Below are positions 23,524 through 33,915 of a DNA stretch of 64,000 nt, piece after piece (within the stretch, counting starts at the first letter, position 1; every line of letters begins with the position of its first letter). Origin of the DNA: Haberlea rhodopensis (lineage: Eukaryota; Streptophyta; Magnoliopsida; Lamiales; Gesneriaceae); contig CAJQUN010000977.1 in NCBI GenBank assembly GCA_907163345.1, forward strand, positions 1 through 64,000, given 5' to 3'. Under the pieces are notes generated by a model. It saw only the letters and a list, made by a program, of their open reading frames with translations, ran no database searches and was not told where the DNA came from. The position numbers were made by a program, and so were the translations under genes.

Positions 23524-26500
23524 ATGGCAGCAAATGTGGAGGTAGGTGATGCAGTGAGCGTCAATGCAAGTGCGGGGCGTACAAATCCCCTACCCCCGCC
23601 AGCTTTTGATGATGAACCGGCCGAACAGCGGTTGTTGCCAGGGGAGCTAAGTTTAACTCAGTTTCTTGCTTATCGACCCCCAACCTTTGAAGGAACCGAA
23701 ACTGGGGAACGAGCTGAGGAATGGTTAGAAAGAATAGAGCAGATCTTTGTGGCAGCCCCATGTGCGAAGACAGCGTGGATACGGTTAGCAGAGTTCCAGT
23801 TGGCCAAGAAGGCGCTAATGTGGTGGAAGACCACTGTGGTAGAGCAAGAGGCTCAAGGGCATGAAGTTAACTGGAAAATGTTTCGAACTCGCTTCCTGAA
23901 CCGTTATTTCTCGGCTGCAGCACGACAGGCTAAGGAAGATGAATTCACTCACCTCAAGCAAGGTAATATGTCGGTATCGGATTATGCTCTTCAGTTTTGC
24001 TCCTTGCTCCGATATGTGCCTCACATTGCCACGAGCACGCAAGCAAAGATGAGGAATTTCATGAAGGGTCTGAGGCCGGAGCTATATGATAGGGTGATCA
24101 CTTATGGCCCTACTTGTTTTGATGATGCACTCTCAAGGGCTGAGCTAGCCGAACTAGGAGTGGGTGCATACCCTGATGTTGTACCACCGTCGGCACCCTC
24201 TCAGAAATCCACTCCGGATAATTTGAAGCCGAGGAATGATCAGTTCAAGTCAAGGGGGAACTCCTCAGCATCAAGGTTTAGCGGTAAGAAGTCCGACAAT
24301 AGGTGGAAAGGTAATCGAAGAGGTGATGCCCCATCTGGAAGGGGGCAGTCTCAGGGAGACAGATCCGGGAGGATCCAATGCACTCTTTGTGGGCAACCAC
24401 ATCTGGCGAAAGACTGTATAGGGTGCTATGTTTGTGGCGACAAGGGCCACTTTGCTAGACAGTGTCCCAACAGGGGGAGCCAACAGGGTTCTGCGGGGAG
24501 GCCTGCAGATAGGACAGCACAACACAGACCACCCTTTGTACCGAGACAGCATGGAGGTCAGCCCATGGGGCCACCTCAAGGACAGGTCTATGCACTGACA
24601 AGGGAGCAGGCTTCAGCGGCTCCGGAGGAGGTTATAGCGGGTACGTGTCTTTTATTTACGCACCCTGCTTTTATATTGATCGACACAGGTGCGTCGCACT
24701 CTTTTGTGTCGACAAGTTTTGTGGAAGGGCACCACTTATGCACTTCTCCGTCGCCCACGCCTCTTATAGTCTCGACCCCCGCTGGAAGAAGTATGATTAC
24801 TGATCGGATCGTCTACAATGGCCTCATTTATTTTGAGGATAAGGAACTAAGGTCAGATTTGATTGTTCTAGGAATGTCAGATTTTGATTGCATTCTGGGC
24901 ATTGATGTTCTGAACAGGTATCAGGCAGTTGTGAACTGCAGGCAGAGAACTGTACGGTTTAAATCCGATATGGGAGTTCCATGGACGTTCTATGGGGATG
25001 GTTCTCGCTCTAAGATTCCGTTGATATCTGCTGTCAAGATGGCGCAGTTGTTGGAACGAGGTCATTCAGGATATCTCATTTATGCCGTCGATGTTACAGA
25101 AAAGAAAGGAGAAGTGAAAGTTGAGGATGTGCCCGTAGTGGCGGAGTTCCCTGATGTCTTTCCGGAGGAGATTCCCGGATTCCCACCGACGAGAGAGGTC
25201 GAGTTTGGGATTGAGTTATTACCAGGGACGTCTGCCATTTCTCGTGCCCCTTATAGGATGGCACCAGCGGAGCTAAGGGAATTAAAGATTCAGTTGCAAG
25301 AACTCCTTGATAAGGGCTATATACGCCCTAGCGTATCGCCCTGGGGAGCACCAGTGTTATTTGTGAAGAAGAAAGATGGTTCGATGCGTTTGTGCATCGA
25401 TTACAGACAGCTGAACAAAGCTACGGTGAAGAATAAGTACCCACTTCCGAGGATCGATGATTTGTTTGATCAGTTGCAGGGTACGAGACTCTACAGTAAG
25501 ATCGATCTGAGGTCGGGGTACCATCAGATTCGAGTAAGAGAAGAGGATGTCCAGAAGACAGCCTTCAGGACTAGGTATGGGCATTATGAATTCCCAGTCA
25601 TGCCTTTTGGGGTGACAAATGCTCCGGCTGTTTTCATGAGTTTGATGAACAAGGTGTTCCAGCCATATTTGGACCAATTCGTCATAGTTTTCATTGACGA
25701 CATACTCATCTACTCTAGGACTGAAGAAGATCATGTACGGCACTTGAGGACAGTACTTCAGATCCTTAGGGATCATCAGTTGTATGCTAAGCTTAGCAAG
25801 TGCGAATTCTGGTTAGACAGCGTGGTGTTCCTAGGCCATGTCATATCTAGCCAAGGGATATCTGTGGATCCGAGGAAGATTGAAGCTGTGATGGAGTGGG
25901 CAGCACCCACTTCTGTACCCGAGATACGGAGTTTTCTTGGCTTAGCAGGTTATTACCGACGTTTTGTCGAGGGATTTTCTAAGATCGCTAAGCCATTGAC
26001 ACAGCTGACTCAGAAAGGAGTCCCGTTCTTCTGGTCCGAAGCTTGTGAGGAAAGCTTCCAAGAATTGAAGCGTCGTTTGACGACAGCACCAGTGTTGGTG
26101 ATTCCGTCTGAGGACAAGAGGTTTGCTTTGTACACGGATGCATCATTGCAAGGTTTGGGCTGTGTACTGATGCAAGACAGACAAGTGGTAGCCTATGCTT
26201 CGAGACAGTTGAAGCCTCATGAGACCAGGTACCCAGTCCATGATCTGGAACTGGCAGCTATCATTTTCGCCTTGAAGATTTGGCGTCATTACCTTTATGG
26301 TACTACGTTTACCATTTTTACGGACCATAAGAGCCTGAAGTTCTTGTTCACTCAGGCAGAGTTGAATATGAGGCAAAGGAGGTGGATGGACTTACTCAAG
26401 GATTATGACTGTGAAATTGAGTACCATCCTGGTAAGGCAAATTTGATAGCAGACGCCTTAAGTCGGAAGGTGAAGAGCACCGCTGAGGATGTTATGTGTT

Positions 26501-28038
26501 TATCAGCTTTGATGATTTCTTATTGCCATCTGGGCTATGATTTCGATGTAGACACGTCGCCGGTGCGAGTGTCGACCTTATTAGCCGAGCCAGACGTATT
26601 TGAGGCAATCAGGAAAGCCCAGAGGTCGGATGATGAAGTGCAGAGATGGTCATCAATAGCACTTCGAGGCCAGCCAACAAAGTTTAGTGTGGCTGAAGAT
26701 GACTCTTTAAGATTGGGCAACCGATGGGTGGTCCCAGATGCGCCAGGATTGCGTAAAGGAATTTTAGAACGGGCTCATAGTAGCCGGTTCAGTATCCACC
26801 CCGGTGGAAGAAAGATGTATAAGGACCTAAGTGGTCAATTCTGGTGGAGACGCATGAAGCGTGATGTGATCAGCTTCGTTAAGAGATGTTTGATCTGCCA
26901 ACAAGTAAAGGCAGAAAGGCAGAGGCCTGGTGGCGAGCTGAAGAGCTTGGAGGTACCTAAGTGGAAGTGGGAGCATATATCTATGGACTTCGTGACCCAC
27001 TTGCCAAGGTCGGCCTCTGGATTTGATGCGATCTGGGTGATCGTAGATAGGCTGACGAAGGTAGCTCATTTCATCCCTTACAGTATGACTTTCACGTATT
27101 TAAAGATGGCCCAATTATATGTACGGGATGTAGTGAGGTTGCATGGGATTCCAGTCTCGATCGTGTCTGACAGAGACCCAAGGTTTACTTCTCATTTCTG
27201 GGAGGGTCTCCAGACAGCTTTGGGCACCGAGGTGAGACTAAGTACAGCTTATCACCCTCAGACTGATGGCCAAACGGAGCGTACTATACAAACGCTCGAA
27301 GATATATTGAGGGCATGTGTTTTGGAGTTTGATACTCCGTGGCAAGAGTCTATACCTCTGGTGGAGTTCTCCTACAATAACAGCTATCAGGCGAGCATTC
27401 AAATGGCCCCTTTTGAAGCTCTGTACGGACGACGATGTAGATCACCGCTGTATTGGGAGGACTTGACGAGTAAAGCGGTCGGAGGACCGGATATGATTAA
27501 GGACATGGAGGAAAAGATTAAGATGATACGCTTAAAGATGAAAGCGGCCCAAGATAGGCAAGCAGCCTATGCCAATAAGCGGCGACGACCGCTAGAATTT
27601 CAAGTAGGAGACAAGGTCTTCTTGAAAATCTCACCCTTCAGGGGTGTTGTTCGATTTGGTATGCGGGGGAAGTTATCCCCGAGGTATGTTGGACCGTATG
27701 AGGTATTACAGCGTATCGGCACTTTGGCTTACCGATTGGCTTTACCGCCGTCCTTATCTGGAATTCATGATGTCTTCCATGTTTCTATGTTGAGAAAGTA
27801 TGAGCCAGATCCGTCTCATGTATTACAGCCTACTGAAGTGCAGTTAGACTCAGATGTATCCTACGTTGAACGACCGGTCAGAATTCTGGATCGTGAGGAT
27901 CGCAGACTACGAAGTAAAGTTATACCGATGGTCAAAGTTCAGTGGGATCGTCGGGGTGTCGAGGAGGCTACGTGGGAGACGGAGCGGCATATGATGCAGC
28001 ATTACCCCGAACTATTTTCTGGTATGATTTATGTTTAG
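23524..28038 (+). CDS. Gag-Pol polyprotein of a Tekay/Del chromovirus, intact
   Basis: 1504 aa from ATG 23524; the next upstream codon context (TTGCAGT) argues against an earlier start. Domains in order: gag capsid region (about 54-200), zinc knuckles CTLCGQPHLAKDC (about 286) and CCHC CYVCGDKGHFARQC (about 301), aspartic protease LIDTGASHS (about 385), reverse transcriptase with FIDDILIYSR (about 723), RNase H LYTDASLQGLG (about 868), and integrase with the zinc-binding HH-CC segment (about 1083-1120). The DDE landmarks are MDFVTHLP, SDRDPRF and YHPQTDGQTERT. A C-terminal chromodomain-like region follows (VKVQWDRRGVEEATWE). No stop or frameshift interrupts it. Chromodomains of this group guide integration to heterochromatin. 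Gag and Pol are in a single frame, as in other plant chromoviruses. Confidence 0.97.
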   Translation: MAANVEVGDAVSVNASAGRTNPLPPPAFDDEPAEQRLLPGELSLTQFLAYRPPTFEGTETGERAEEWLERIEQIFVAAPCAKTAWIRLAEFQLAKKALMWWKTTVVEQEAQGHEVNWKMFRTRFLNRYFSAAARQAKEDEFTHLKQGNMSVSDYALQFCSLLRYVPHIATSTQAKMRNFMKGLRPELYDRVITYGPTCFDDALSRAELAELGVGAYPDVVPPSAPSQKSTPDNLKPRNDQFKSRGNSSASRFSGKKSDNRWKGNRRGDAPSGRGQSQGDRSGRIQCTLCGQPHLAKDCIGCYVCGDKGHFARQCPNRGSQQGSAGRPADRTAQHRPPFVPRQHGGQPMGPPQGQVYALTREQASAAPEEVIAGTCLLFTHPAFILIDTGASHSFVSTSFVEGHHLCTSPSPTPLIVSTPAGRSMITDRIVYNGLIYFEDKELRSDLIVLGMSDFDCILGIDVLNRYQAVVNCRQRTVRFKSDMGVPWTFYGDGSRSKIPLISAVKMAQLLERGHSGYLIYAVDVTEKKGEVKVEDVPVVAEFPDVFPEEIPGFPPTREVEFGIELLPGTSAISRAPYRMAPAELRELKIQLQELLDKGYIRPSVSPWGAPVLFVKKKDGSMRLCIDYRQLNKATVKNKYPLPRIDDLFDQLQGTRLYSKIDLRSGYHQIRVREEDVQKTAFRTRYGHYEFPVMPFGVTNAPAVFMSLMNKVFQPYLDQFVIVFIDDILIYSRTEEDHVRHLRTVLQILRDHQLYAKLSKCEFWLDSVVFLGHVISSQGISVDPRKIEAVMEWAAPTSVPEIRSFLGLAGYYRRFVEGFSKIAKPLTQLTQKGVPFFWSEACEESFQELKRRLTTAPVLVIPSEDKRFALYTDASLQGLGCVLMQDRQVVAYASRQLKPHETRYPVHDLELAAIIFALKIWRHYLYGTTFTIFTDHKSLKFLFTQAELNMRQRRWMDLLKDYDCEIEYHPGKANLIADALSRKVKSTAEDVMCLSALMISYCHLGYDFDVDTSPVRVSTLLAEPDVFEAIRKAQRSDDEVQRWSSIALRGQPTKFSVAEDDSLRLGNRWVVPDAPGLRKGILERAHSSRFSIHPGGRKMYKDLSGQFWWRRMKRDVISFVKRCLICQQVKAERQRPGGELKSLEVPKWKWEHISMDFVTHLPRSASGFDAIWVIVDRLTKVAHFIPYSMTFTYLKMAQLYVRDVVRLHGIPVSIVSDRDPRFTSHFWEGLQTALGTEVRLSTAYHPQTDGQTERTIQTLEDILRACVLEFDTPWQESIPLVEFSYNNSYQASIQMAPFEALYGRRCRSPLYWEDLTSKAVGGPDMIKDMEEKIKMIRLKMKAAQDRQAAYANKRRRPLEFQVGDKVFLKISPFRGVVRFGMRGKLSPRYVGPYEVLQRIGTLAYRLALPPSLSGIHDVFHVSMLRKYEPDPSHVLQPTEVQLDSDVSYVERPVRILDREDRRLRSKVIPMVKVQWDRRGVEEATWETERHMMQHYPELFSGMIYV

Positions 28039-28061
28039 TTTCTTTTGGGTAAGTGCATGCG

Positions 28062-28096
28062 ATTTCGAGGACGAAATCTTGTAAGTAGGGGAGTAA
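28062..28096 (+). other. Polypurine tract region before the 3' LTR
   Basis: TTTCGAGGACGAAAT followed by TAAGTAGGGGAG, the arrangement usual in Tekay/Del elements immediately before the 3' LTR. Confidence 0.75.
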
Positions 28097-30146
28097 TGTA
28101 ATGCCCCGAAATTAATTAATGGTAACTTGGACATTAATTATGTTTATATGATGTATCATGTGTTGATAGGATTTATGTGTTGGGTATTAAGATGTTAACA
28201 TGATTAATTGTGTTAATTGTCAAATATGAGGAAGATGTGATTTTAAATGAAGTTTAGAGCATTGTTGAAAAATGCTTTTGAAATACCAAGTAGGGTATTT
28301 TATACATCATGTTAAGTTTGGGGTACACTTTTTATTAAGTCATTACAACCCCTTTTTAATCCCATACCCATCACTTTAAACCCCCCACTTTACTCTCACC
28401 TTTTAAAAATCCCCAAATCACTTCCCAACCCCAAACCCTACCCCATTTTCGAAACTCACCAAAAGAGGAGGAGAAAAGTTCCACAAAATCCTTATTTGTG
28501 TGATCTTTGCTAGGATTTGGAGCCTACAAGAGGTATGGAACCATTCCTACAAGTTTTATGATGTTTGGTGTTGAAATGGGTTAAGTTTTGATGTTTTATG
28601 TGGGTTTATTTGGGGTATGTGTTGTTAATGGTTGGGGTATGTTTTTTTTGAAGTGTTTATGTTGGTTTTAGTGGGTTATGTTGTTATTGAAGTTATGAGG
28701 AAGTTTGATTTTGGGGGTGGTATGTGAAAGAGCTTGAAAAATGAGCATTAATGGCGAAAATTCGATGTACAGCACTCGGCGATCGATCGCCCGTCCTTGG
28801 CGATCGATCGCGAGCGTCCAGTACCAGCCAGAAGCATTTGGCGATCGATCGCCACGTTTGGGCGATCGATCGGCGGGCCTGGCGATCGATCGCGCCAAAA
28901 GTGGCGATCGATCGCCAAGAAGGAGATTTTGGCCCCTCGTCCAGTGCGATCTCGCGATCGATCGCGCCTGGGTGGCGATCGATCGCGAGCTGAAGAAAAG
29001 TGGATTTTTGATTTTTTTGTGGGATTTTTGGATATTGGACTATGTTTAGCTTCTAATATCAATTTGTATGGTTGTGTAGAACCATCCCAGGTGCCCACAA
29101 CATCCAGGAGATAAAGCTCTCCAAATTCTCCACTTTTGGGAATTAAGGTACGTAAGAGACGTACGAGCATCGGACGGTAAACCATGCCCTTACATATTAT
29201 GATGATGTTTAAGATGATGTTTACGATGATGACGTTTAAGATGATGTTATGATGATGATATCTATGATGATATTTATAATGATGATGCTTATGATGATGT
29301 TACGATGATGATGCTTAAGATGATGTTTATGATAACGATGTTATGAGGACGTCTATAATGACGAAGTTTATGATAAGGTCATACGACGTGTATGATTGGG
29401 TAAGACGCCCATGTGGTAAGACACCACCCAAAGTATAGGATTGGGTAAGATGCCCTCGTGGTAAGATGCCACGCAATGTTTATAATATGGTAAGACGCCA
29501 GATGATTGGGTAAGATGCCCATGTGGTAAGATGCCACGCAATGTTTATAATATGGTAAGACGCCATATGATTGGGTAAGATGCCCACGTGGTAAGATGCC
29601 ACGTAATGTTTAGAATATGGTAAGACGCCATATGATTGGGAAAGATGCCCACGTGGTAAGATGCCACGCAATGATTATGATATGGTAAGATGCCATACAA
29701 TGGGGTAAGACACCCCAATATATGAATAAGAGTCAGGGATAACCAAGGAGGTCGGAGGACGACCAATAACTTTTACTTAACTAAGATGTTATGCATTATT
29801 GTATGCTTTTATATAATGTTAAGTAAATATATGAATGCTCATGATGTGTTATCCCTGTAGGTACACTTTTGGACCAAGGGCCTAGGGTCGGGTTGAGGAA
29901 GTGAGCTAAAGGGAGCATGATGAACATAGGATGCAGGATTTTTTTGATAGTCTCTACTCTAGGAGTAGTGTAAATCTATAGCTTTAACATTCTTTATTGG
30001 GAATGTAATTAAATAGCTTTGAAAACGTTATTTTTGGCCTGTAATCTCCCTAGCTCAAACTACAACCGGAACCCTTAAGAGGTTATAAATGCTTGTTCTG
30101 TTCCATTTATGTGTACTAAATGTTATTAAGGTAGGAAGACCCTACA
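28097..30146 (+). repeat. 3' LTR of the chromovirus
   Basis: 2050 bp, near-identical to the 5' LTR. The differences seen are T/G near 28622, an extra G near 28715 and T/C near 28895. It repeats the dyad cluster (about 28779-28988), the ATGATG tract and the GGTAAGATGCC minisatellite (about 29394-29715). Confidence 0.96.
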
Positions 30147-30151
30147 CAGTT

Positions 30152-30726
30152 TCCCCAACTATAATCATTAACATAACATTTACCCTTGTAATACACTAAT
30201 TACATTCTCAATTCATCTAGCAATCCTCAATTAATTGCATACCACAAATAAATGAAAAGAGAAAGGCACTTGTCTTCTTATACAACCCATGTACACATAT
30301 ACACTGCTCACATGCGAGCACCAAATAAACGTAAGTGTACGTAATGTATAAAATACCATACTCCCAGCTCTGATACCTCGATCCTGGAAGTACCTCCAAT
30401 CCACAGCTCGAGTTGAACTCCAAAGCCAACCACAAACCTGTTCACCTGTCCCAACAGAGACAGCCCCACACGGGATGAGCATACCAATACCACCAAACCA
30501 ATAATCACCATAACATAATTCATAATTTACAAAATATAAATGCTATGAAATACAAAAGACACTCCCTGGATGGCATCATCCTCATCCGGATCCCCTGTAA
30601 TGTATATGTTCTCAAAATAACCAAAATCATCAAATCCCTAATAGCCAGTTAATCATTACATTGATTAACTAATCATTTCCAAGTTCCAATATCAATCACG
30701 TTAGTTCATTATCCAGTAATCTTAGA
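30152..30726. repeat. Right part of the split probable solo LTR
   Basis: Continues the element that starts at 21113, after the CAGTT target duplication. It ends CTTAGA just before the second GAAAT (30727-30731). No coding sequence recognised. Confidence 0.5.
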
Positions 30727-31102
30727 GAAATAGTTATATTCGAGCTCGAGTTCGCTTCGAAGTTCGAATAGTTTTAAAAATTTGGCTCGAGTTCGGCTCT
30801 AATCAAAGTTCGAGTTCGGCTCGAAAAATTCGAACATGTTCACGAACTATTCGAACTATTGCTCGAAAATAAATACCCAAAAGGTTCGAAATGCATTTAT
30901 TTTATATATAATTATATTATATTAATAAATATTAAAGTTCGCGAGCGGCTCGCGAACGATCGAACAAAGTAATTTGGACTCGAGTTCGGCTCGAAAAAAA
31001 GTTCGAACATGTTCGAGTTCGGCTAATTTCGAATACAAATCAAATACTTTTCGAGCCGCATCGAAAAATTCGTGAACATGTTCGATTCATTTACATCCCT
31101 AA
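30727..31102. repeat. Right fragment of the TTCGAA-rich inverted-repeat element
   Basis: Dense in TTCGAG/GGCTCGA words and closes with TTCATTTACATCCCTA, the inverted match of TAGGGGTGTAAATGAA at 37265 in the second copy. The ends resemble hAT-like or MITE termini. Superfamily not certain. Confidence 0.65.
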
Positions 31103-31515
31103 TCCAACACCTACGAATTTACATTTTGGAAACAGCATTTGAAGATCACAATGAAAAAGCAAAAGATACACAAACATCTGATGTACATGACAAAATTCAT
31201 CATCACCATTCTTTCAAGTTAATCATTCTGCTTTGAATTTATAATGTAGTAAACAAGAAATAAATCAGATATAGTGCGCAAAATATGGCAAAATAATTTA
31301 TTGTTGTGAGCCTCCGGGGTTAAAGGCTCGCGTTTCTTTTTGATGATTTAGGTTCGAGTTCGAACATGTACCTAAAATGTTTATAAATTTCCCCTCTTCA
31401 TATAAAATAAATAAATAAAATAATTTATTGTTGTTAAATAAAATATATATTAAAATTATTTAATCTAATAGTTCATTTTATTTACATAAGATCCAAAAAT
31501 AATTGTCAGTAACAC
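31103..31515. other. Intergenic, AT-rich
   Basis: No gene or structured repeat recognised between the split inverted-repeat element and the MULE-like element. Confidence 0.4.
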
Positions 31516-31524
31516 TCCGAGAAG

Positions 31525-33155
31525 GGTTTTTTTTAAATAAATAACCTAAAATAAAATTTTTATTGGCGACTTCAAAATAAATACGCTAACTGAGTTGGCG
31601 TCTTCTGTTTTTAAAAAAAAAAAAAAAAAAACACCCTGAAGACGCAGTGTGGTTTTTTTTTAAAAAAAAAATACATCTTGAAGACGCCAACTTTGGCGTC
31701 TTCAAGATGTTTATTATTATTTTATATGTTTTGTCTTTATCGTTTCCAAATTTGACTCAATCGTGAACATGGTAAACCCTGTACTAAATTCCTGGATCCA
31801 TGCTATCATAATCTTACACAATCTTTGCTTGAGCTTTCTAACAAATCGTATATGTCCCCTGCAACTTCTCTCATTCTTGATCCATTCTTGTATATTCTAA
31901 ATATGGGCAATGCAAGTATTCCTTCAGATGAAGGGCTGTTTTTCCACTTCAATCTGGAAAAAAAATTAATCATTCATTCAATATTGTTAATTCTATCTAC
32001 TTGAGCTAATTCTTGATTCAAGATTTGCTAATTTCATGCAGATACAGACATAGCTTAAGGAAAAAAAGTAAATAAATAAATTTCTTTTTGGACGTAAATA
32101 ATGTTATACTTACGTATATTTTTACAAATAATTATAGAGTGATCTATGAAATTCGAAAAACTCTCGTATTATGCACGTTTTTTTTGGGTTTATGATCTCT
32201 TATATACACTTATATTAGGCTAAATCAAATTGTACAAGCGTTTTCGAGATCATTTGCATGCCATCAAAGAACTTTGCATCTAATCCTCTCTGAGGTTCTA
32301 TTTAGTTGCCTTAATTAGTGTAGGATATGAGTAATAATACTAAGTGGGTGTTTACAAATGCTTTTGCAAACTGCTTATCAGCTTTTCAGACAAAAAAATG
32401 ATTTGAGTGTTTTATTTACTTGGTTCTACTATTGCTTCTCTAAAAATAAGCATAAAAAAGTAGAAACATAGAAGCAGATCATGACATTCTTTTGACTGCT
32501 TTAAGATGTTTGGTGGTAATTTTGTAATTAATTGAAGTTTATTTAGTGGTTTTTTTTATTTTAATAGCAAACACTCAATATTTTTGCTTAAAAATAATTT
32601 TTTCCAACTTTTAGTAAAAGCAACATAAAAATGATTTGAATAAGTAATTGCAAATACATCATAACTATTGTTGGATTTTGATAGTTTTTGTTGGATTTAT
32701 TATTAACTAACTATTTTTCCTTGCTATATTTTGTATTGTATTTATCCCATCTAACATAAGCTCATTTCGAATATCTAACCAAATATACGATTTGTTAAAA
32801 AGCTCAAGCAAAGATTGTGTAAGATTGTGATATCATGGATCCAGGAATTTAGTACAGGGTTTACCCTGGGCGTCTTCAAGATGTATTTTTTTTTATAAAA
32901 AAAAAACCACACTGAAGACGCCAACTTTAGTACAGGGTTTACCCTGGGCGTCTTCAAGATGTATTTTTTTTTTATAAAAAAAAAACCACACTCAGTTGGT
33001 GTCTTCAGGGTGTTTTTTTTTTTTAAAAAAATAGAAGACGCAGTTTTGAAGTCGTCAACTGAGTTGGTGACTTGGGTTAGTTTGATAAACGCCCATATTT
33101 TAGGTTATTTTGTTAATAAAAATTTTATTTTAGGTTATTTATTGAAAAAAACCCC
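31525..33155. mobile_element. Non-autonomous Mutator-like fold-back element
   Basis: Long terminal inverted repeats (left arm about 31525-31853, right arm about 32783-33155) both begin GG(GG)TTTTTTT...AATAAATAACCTAAAATAAAA when read inward. They are flanked by a perfect 9-bp duplication TCCGAGAAG (31516-31524 and 33156-33164). A 9-bp target duplication with long TIRs is the MULE signature. The 0.93-kb interior has no transposase frame. The right arm carries a tandem duplication of about 75 bp. The arms include poly-A/poly-T runs and the word GAAGACGCC in both orientations, so the single strand would fold extensively. A short open stretch at about 31865-31960 might be a captured gene fragment, but I do not recognise it. 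Confidence 0.82.
31673..31709. repeat. Perfect internal hairpin in the MULE left arm
   Basis: CATCTTGAAGACGCC and GGCGTCTTCAAGATG are separated by six bases. Confidence 0.85.
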
Positions 33156-33503
33156 TCCGAGAAGCCCATACTGGCCTAGTGTTTTTCGAATAAATGTAGA
33201 AATAATTTTTATTTTTAAAAATATTTTATAATAATTTTTAAAATAATAATAAGATTATAAGAAATTTTTGCTTTATTAACATTTAATTAAAGAAACCGTC
33301 TTTATATATAAAATTCCGATATCCTAGAAATGTTCGAAACTCGATCCGTAGAAAATCATCACACAAGTTATAACCGTCGATCAGTATATCAACGGCGCAG
33401 AAACTACAATAATTGAATGACTCGGATCGCAATCAAATCCCCGTTGATTGAAGCACAGAACAAAACGTGACAGAATCATCGTGATTCACCACAAACTACT
33501 TTC

Positions 33504-33510
33504 TATATAA
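33504..33510 (+). promoter_or_regulatory. TATA box of the histone H4 gene
   Basis: TATATAA about 95 bp before the ATG. Upstream there are near-matches to the plant histone octamer CGCGGATC (CTCGGATCG at about 33421, CGATCCGT at about 33343). The MULE-like element ends only about 350 bp before this TATA box. Confidence 0.6.
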
Positions 33511-33603
33511 GCTCCGATGCTGATCTGTATCCATAGCTATCAGCAGTAACAAGATTTCCGGTTAAATTAAAATTTTCTGTTAAAGAAACGCTAATTCCGA
33601 AAA

Positions 33604-33915
33604 ATGTCGGGGAGAGGAAAAGGTGGAAAGGGTTTGGGAAAAGGTGGGGCAAAGCGCCACCGCAAGGTTCTGAGAGACAATATCCAGGGCATTACTAAGC
33701 CAGCAATTCGGCGCCTGGCTCGGCGTGGTGGAGTTAAGCGAATCAGTGGCCTAATTTACGAGGAGACACGTGGCGTGCTCAAGATCTTCCTCGAGAATGT
33801 CATCCGTGATGCTGTTACTTATACCGAGCACGCTCGCCGCAAGACGGTCACGGCCATGGATGTCGTTTACGCGCTCAAGAGGCAAGGCCGCACTCTTTAT
33901 GGCTTTGGAGGTTAA
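33604..33915 (+). CDS. Histone H4
   Basis: Intronless, 103 aa, beginning [20 protein letters not shown] and ending TLYGFGG, so the essentially invariant plant H4 is present in full. H4 pairs with H3 in the nucleosome core; its N-terminal lysines (K5, K8, K12, K16, K20 after Met removal) are visible and carry acetyl/methyl marks. The lack of introns and the strong C/G bias at third positions are normal for plant replication-dependent H4 genes. Confidence 0.99.

Larger units (their letters stand above)
21269..30146 (+). mobile_element. Complete Ty3/gypsy chromovirus (Tekay/Del type) LTR retrotransposon
   Basis: An 8.9-kb element with LTRs 21269-23317 and 28097-30146. It has a tRNA-iMet primer binding site at 23322, one long gag-pol ORF (23524-28038), the Tekay-typical TTTCGAGGACGAAAT plus a GGGGAG purine tract before the 3' LTR, and a perfect target duplication CAGTT (21264-21268 and 30147-30151). 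I could find only three differences between the two LTRs (two substitutions and one G indel), so insertion is very recent. With an uninterrupted ORF and all cis signals present, it looks autonomous. It sits inside an older solo LTR. Confidence 0.97.
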
